A stretch of 24,313 nucleotides of DNA from DAMCAP01 sp964369265 (GTDB lineage: Bacteria > Bacillota > Clostridia > Oscillospirales > Ruminococcaceae). The stretch spans positions 1 to 24,313 of the forward strand of contig CAYJEV010000019.1 of NCBI GenBank assembly GCA_964369265.1. Direction: 5' to 3'. The notes beneath the pieces are model-generated. The model saw only the letters and a program-made list of their open reading frames with translations. It was not told where the DNA came from and searched no databases. This document shows, in pieces, positions 23,021 through 24,313 of the stretch; the stretch's first letter is position 1; every line of letters starts with the position of its first letter. The position numbers and the translations under genes were made by a program.

Positions 23021-23175
23021 AAAAAAATACCCCCTTTGCGGTTTTAGCCCTCAGGCCCACAATCCTTTTTATGCCGCCACCCGCAAAAGGCTTTTTCCTA
23101 CCAAAGATAAACTTTGGTGTTAGTCGGCACATACGACACTGTGATTAAATATAATTTTTGGGCTTACCCATTGAA
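23021..23175 (-). promoter_or_regulatory. Structured leader RNA of potABCD (riboswitch candidate)
   Basis: The leader of about 150 nt can form nested pairings (plus-strand coordinates): 23138-23144 with 23057-23063 (7 bp, wobbles); 23125-23133 with 23070-23076 (7 bp, 2-nt bulge); and 23116-23119 with 23078-23081. Local hairpins are ACCAAAG-loop-CTTTGGT (23100-23118) and GTCG/CGAC (23123-23137). Separately, 23081-23090 pairs over 10 bp (one wobble) with 23032-23041, which includes the potA SD. This suggests control of SD access. I compared it by eye with TPP, lysine, glycine, guanidine, SAM, THF, cobalamin, c-di-GMP, ZTP and T-box signatures and found no match. The ligand is unknown; a polyamine is the natural guess from the genes controlled. 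Confidence 0.55.
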
Positions 23176-23179
23176 TTTA

Positions 23180-23207
23180 AATATACCATAAATTTATGAA
23201 ATGTCAA
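23180..23207 (-). promoter_or_regulatory. Promoter of potABCD
   Basis: TTGACA (23207-23202), a 16-bp spacer and TATATT (23185-23180) preceded by TGG, making an extended -10. The start would be near 23173. Bases 23208-23404, upstream of it, are AT-rich and I see no gene there. Confidence 0.8.
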
Positions 23208-23404
23208 GATTTTATCGCAAATTTCTTGAAAATTCTTTGTTTAATATAAGTAAATAAGCAAAATATGAAAATAACTCTCTATTGCTCCCATTTGCTCTTA
23301 AATACTCGTTATTTTAAAGCTTTTTAATTGATATGTGTAAAAATATTCTTGAAATAATTGTTATTTTATACTCTTTTAATAATAAAAAGACTTATTTTTA
23401 CAAT

Positions 23405-23444
23405 AAAAGGAAGCTGTTGCAATTTTAATAAATCACAACAGCTT
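23405..23444 (-). terminator. Terminator after the rlmA-like gene
   Basis: AAGCTGTTG (23411-23419 on the plus strand) pairs with CAACAGCTT (23436-23444), with further weak A-T pairs in the loop. On the minus strand CCTTTTATTG follows. The stem resembles the one after desulfoferrodoxin (GCTGTGTTGC). Confidence 0.7.
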
Positions 23445-23451
23445 AATATGT

Positions 23452-24261
23452 TTATATTGCTTGATAGATTAGAACAAGAAAATCGAGTTTAGTTTTTAGT
23501 AAATCAATTTCTTTTAGCTTATTTTTGTCTTTAATCGAAGTCTTCCAATAATATGGAGTCATTGAGAATAAATTCTCAATCTGCTCTCCCTCGATAGTTA
23601 TCTCATAGCTAACATCTATTGTATTAACTAACTTAAATCCTTTAGGTGTATTTTCATATGGTTCATTTTCGTAAGGATTATCATACACTGCTTGCTTTAG
23701 CTCCCAAAGATGCTTTTTATTGGGTGTTGCGACAATTAAATGCCCTCCCCTTTTTAGCGTTCTTCTAAACTCCTCTTCACAGATTGGAGCAAATAGATTT
23801 AAAAGCAAATCTGCTTGATGCGATTTTATTGGTATTTTGAAAATACTAGCAACACTAAAAGAAATTGCCTTTTCAAGCTTAGCAGCTAAAAGAACTGCTT
23901 CTTTTGAAACATCAAAAGCTTCTAGCTCACAAGTTAATTTAGATGATAAGCTATCATAAAGTCTTTTTGTGTAGTAGCCTTCCCCACAACCAGCATCAAT
24001 AATAGAAATCTTTTCTTTGTCTTTGCTGATTTTTACGGCAACATCATTTATAATATCACTAAGCTTTTGATAATGACCAGCATTTAAAAATTCTCGTCTA
24101 GCACGCACCATCTCTTTGGTATCTCCATGCTTGCTTGCATTTGAAACTAAAAGATTAACATAACCCTTTGAAGATATATCAAAGCTATGCCCTTTCTTGC
24201 AAGAATAATTATTATCTTTTCTTTCGAGTATATTATCGCATATTGGACAGATTTTTTGCAT
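23452..24261 (-). CDS. rlmA: 23S rRNA (guanine) methyltransferase, RlmA family
   Basis: This 269-residue enzyme is of the RlmA type, which methylates N1 of a guanine in helix 35 of 23S rRNA (G745 for RlmA(I), G748 for the Gram-positive RlmA(II)/TlrB). The N-terminal zinc finger has CPIC (5-8) and C21...H25 (YSCKKGHSFD). It is followed by the family motif KGYVNLL and GDTKEMVRARREFLNAGHY. The SAM site is IIDAGCGEGYY, with later motifs NLFAPICEEEFRRTLKRGGHLIVATP. Which guanine is modified cannot be told here, though RlmA(II) is likely in a Gram-positive. The ATG at 24261 follows a hairpin-plus-SD leader like that of purC. It appears to be transcribed alone or as the last gene of a unit running in from beyond the window. 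Confidence 0.92.
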   Translation of the reverse strand: MQKICPICDNILERKDNNYSCKKGHSFDISSKGYVNLLVSNASKHGDTKEMVRARREFLNAGHYQKLSDIINDVAVKISKDKEKISIIDAGCGEGYYTKRLYDSLSSKLTCELEAFDVSKEAVLLAAKLEKAISFSVASIFKIPIKSHQADLLLNLFAPICEEEFRRTLKRGGHLIVATPNKKHLWELKQAVYDNPYENEPYENTPKGFKLVNTIDVSYEITIEGEQIENLFSMTPYYWKTSIKDKNKLKEIDLLKTKLDFLVLIYQAI

Positions 24262-24294
24262 TTTAATGCTCCATTCCGCCGCTCATCAACGGCA
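24259..24294 (-). promoter_or_regulatory. Hairpin-SD leader of rlmA (copy 2 of a shared element)
   Basis: This block forms GCCGT-tgatga-GCGGC, then GGAATGGAGC and ATTAAAATG ending in the start codon. It has the same length and stem register as the purC copy (11204-11239), with 27/36 identical bases. It starts 19 bases from the window end, so anything upstream is not visible. Confidence 0.6.
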
Positions 24295-24313
24295 TAAAAT
24301 TATGTGCAGTTTG

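Noticed and set aside
23021..23175. T-box, TPP or c-di-GMP riboswitch in the potA leader
   Set aside because: GGGUGG and CCUGAG look suggestive, but the T-box UGGNACCGCG with terminator, the TPP CUGAUGA-type core and the GEMM core are absent; a plus-strand reading (CGCAAAAGG, CCTACC) leads into no gene.

Overview
The window looks like chromosome of a low-GC, strictly anaerobic, endospore-forming member of the Clostridia. The reasons are an AT-rich base composition, strong GGAGG-type ribosome binding sites, a pro-sigma-K fragment with its hydrophobic pro-sequence, a two-iron desulfoferrodoxin, and a clostridial-type clustered purine pathway. I cannot name the genus. There is no CRISPR array, rRNA, tRNA or intact insertion sequence.

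Layout. (1) 1-443: the 5' half of sigK on the minus strand. Its similarity to sigma-K stops just after the Cys-Ile-Glu-Asn motif, which is where skin elements split sigK in Bacillus and Clostridioides; the other side of the junction runs off the window. (2) 505-5038: a minus-strand operon of a MarR regulator and two ABC half-transporters forming an asymmetric heterodimeric exporter, with a promoter/operator in front and a terminator behind. (3) 5132-5922: a plus-strand gene of uncertain family with an awkward start, and a shared bidirectional terminator. (4) 5934-11974: minus-strand purE-purC-purM-purN-purH-purD. purF is absent from its usual place between purC and purM, where a 28-nt hairpin sits. 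The operon begins with a leader that can encode a 34-residue peptide. (5) 12100-12600: desulfoferrodoxin, divergent from purE. (6) 12618-12896: a decayed nitroreductase remnant, divergent from uvrB, with a long inverted repeat over both -35 boxes. (7) 12948-19046: uvrB, uvrA and a SAM-dependent methyltransferase on the plus strand, closed by a strong bidirectional terminator. (8) 19102-23207: minus-strand potA-potB-potC-potD polyamine importer with a structured leader of about 150 nt that can hide the potA ribosome binding site. (9) 23411-24294: an RlmA-type 23S rRNA methyltransferase.

What stands out. The most interesting items are regulatory or architectural, not new protein families. They are the sigK break at the skin site; the structured potABCD leader, which I could not assign to a known riboswitch class; and a 36-nt hairpin-plus-SD leader shared by purC and the distant rlmA gene, with a compensatory base-pair change. 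Smaller items are the purE leader ORF, the missing purF, the nitroreductase relic with its shared operator-like repeat, and a PotD anchored by a C-terminal membrane helix instead of a lipid.

All calls rest on reading the sequence and on remembered family features. No database search or folding program was run.
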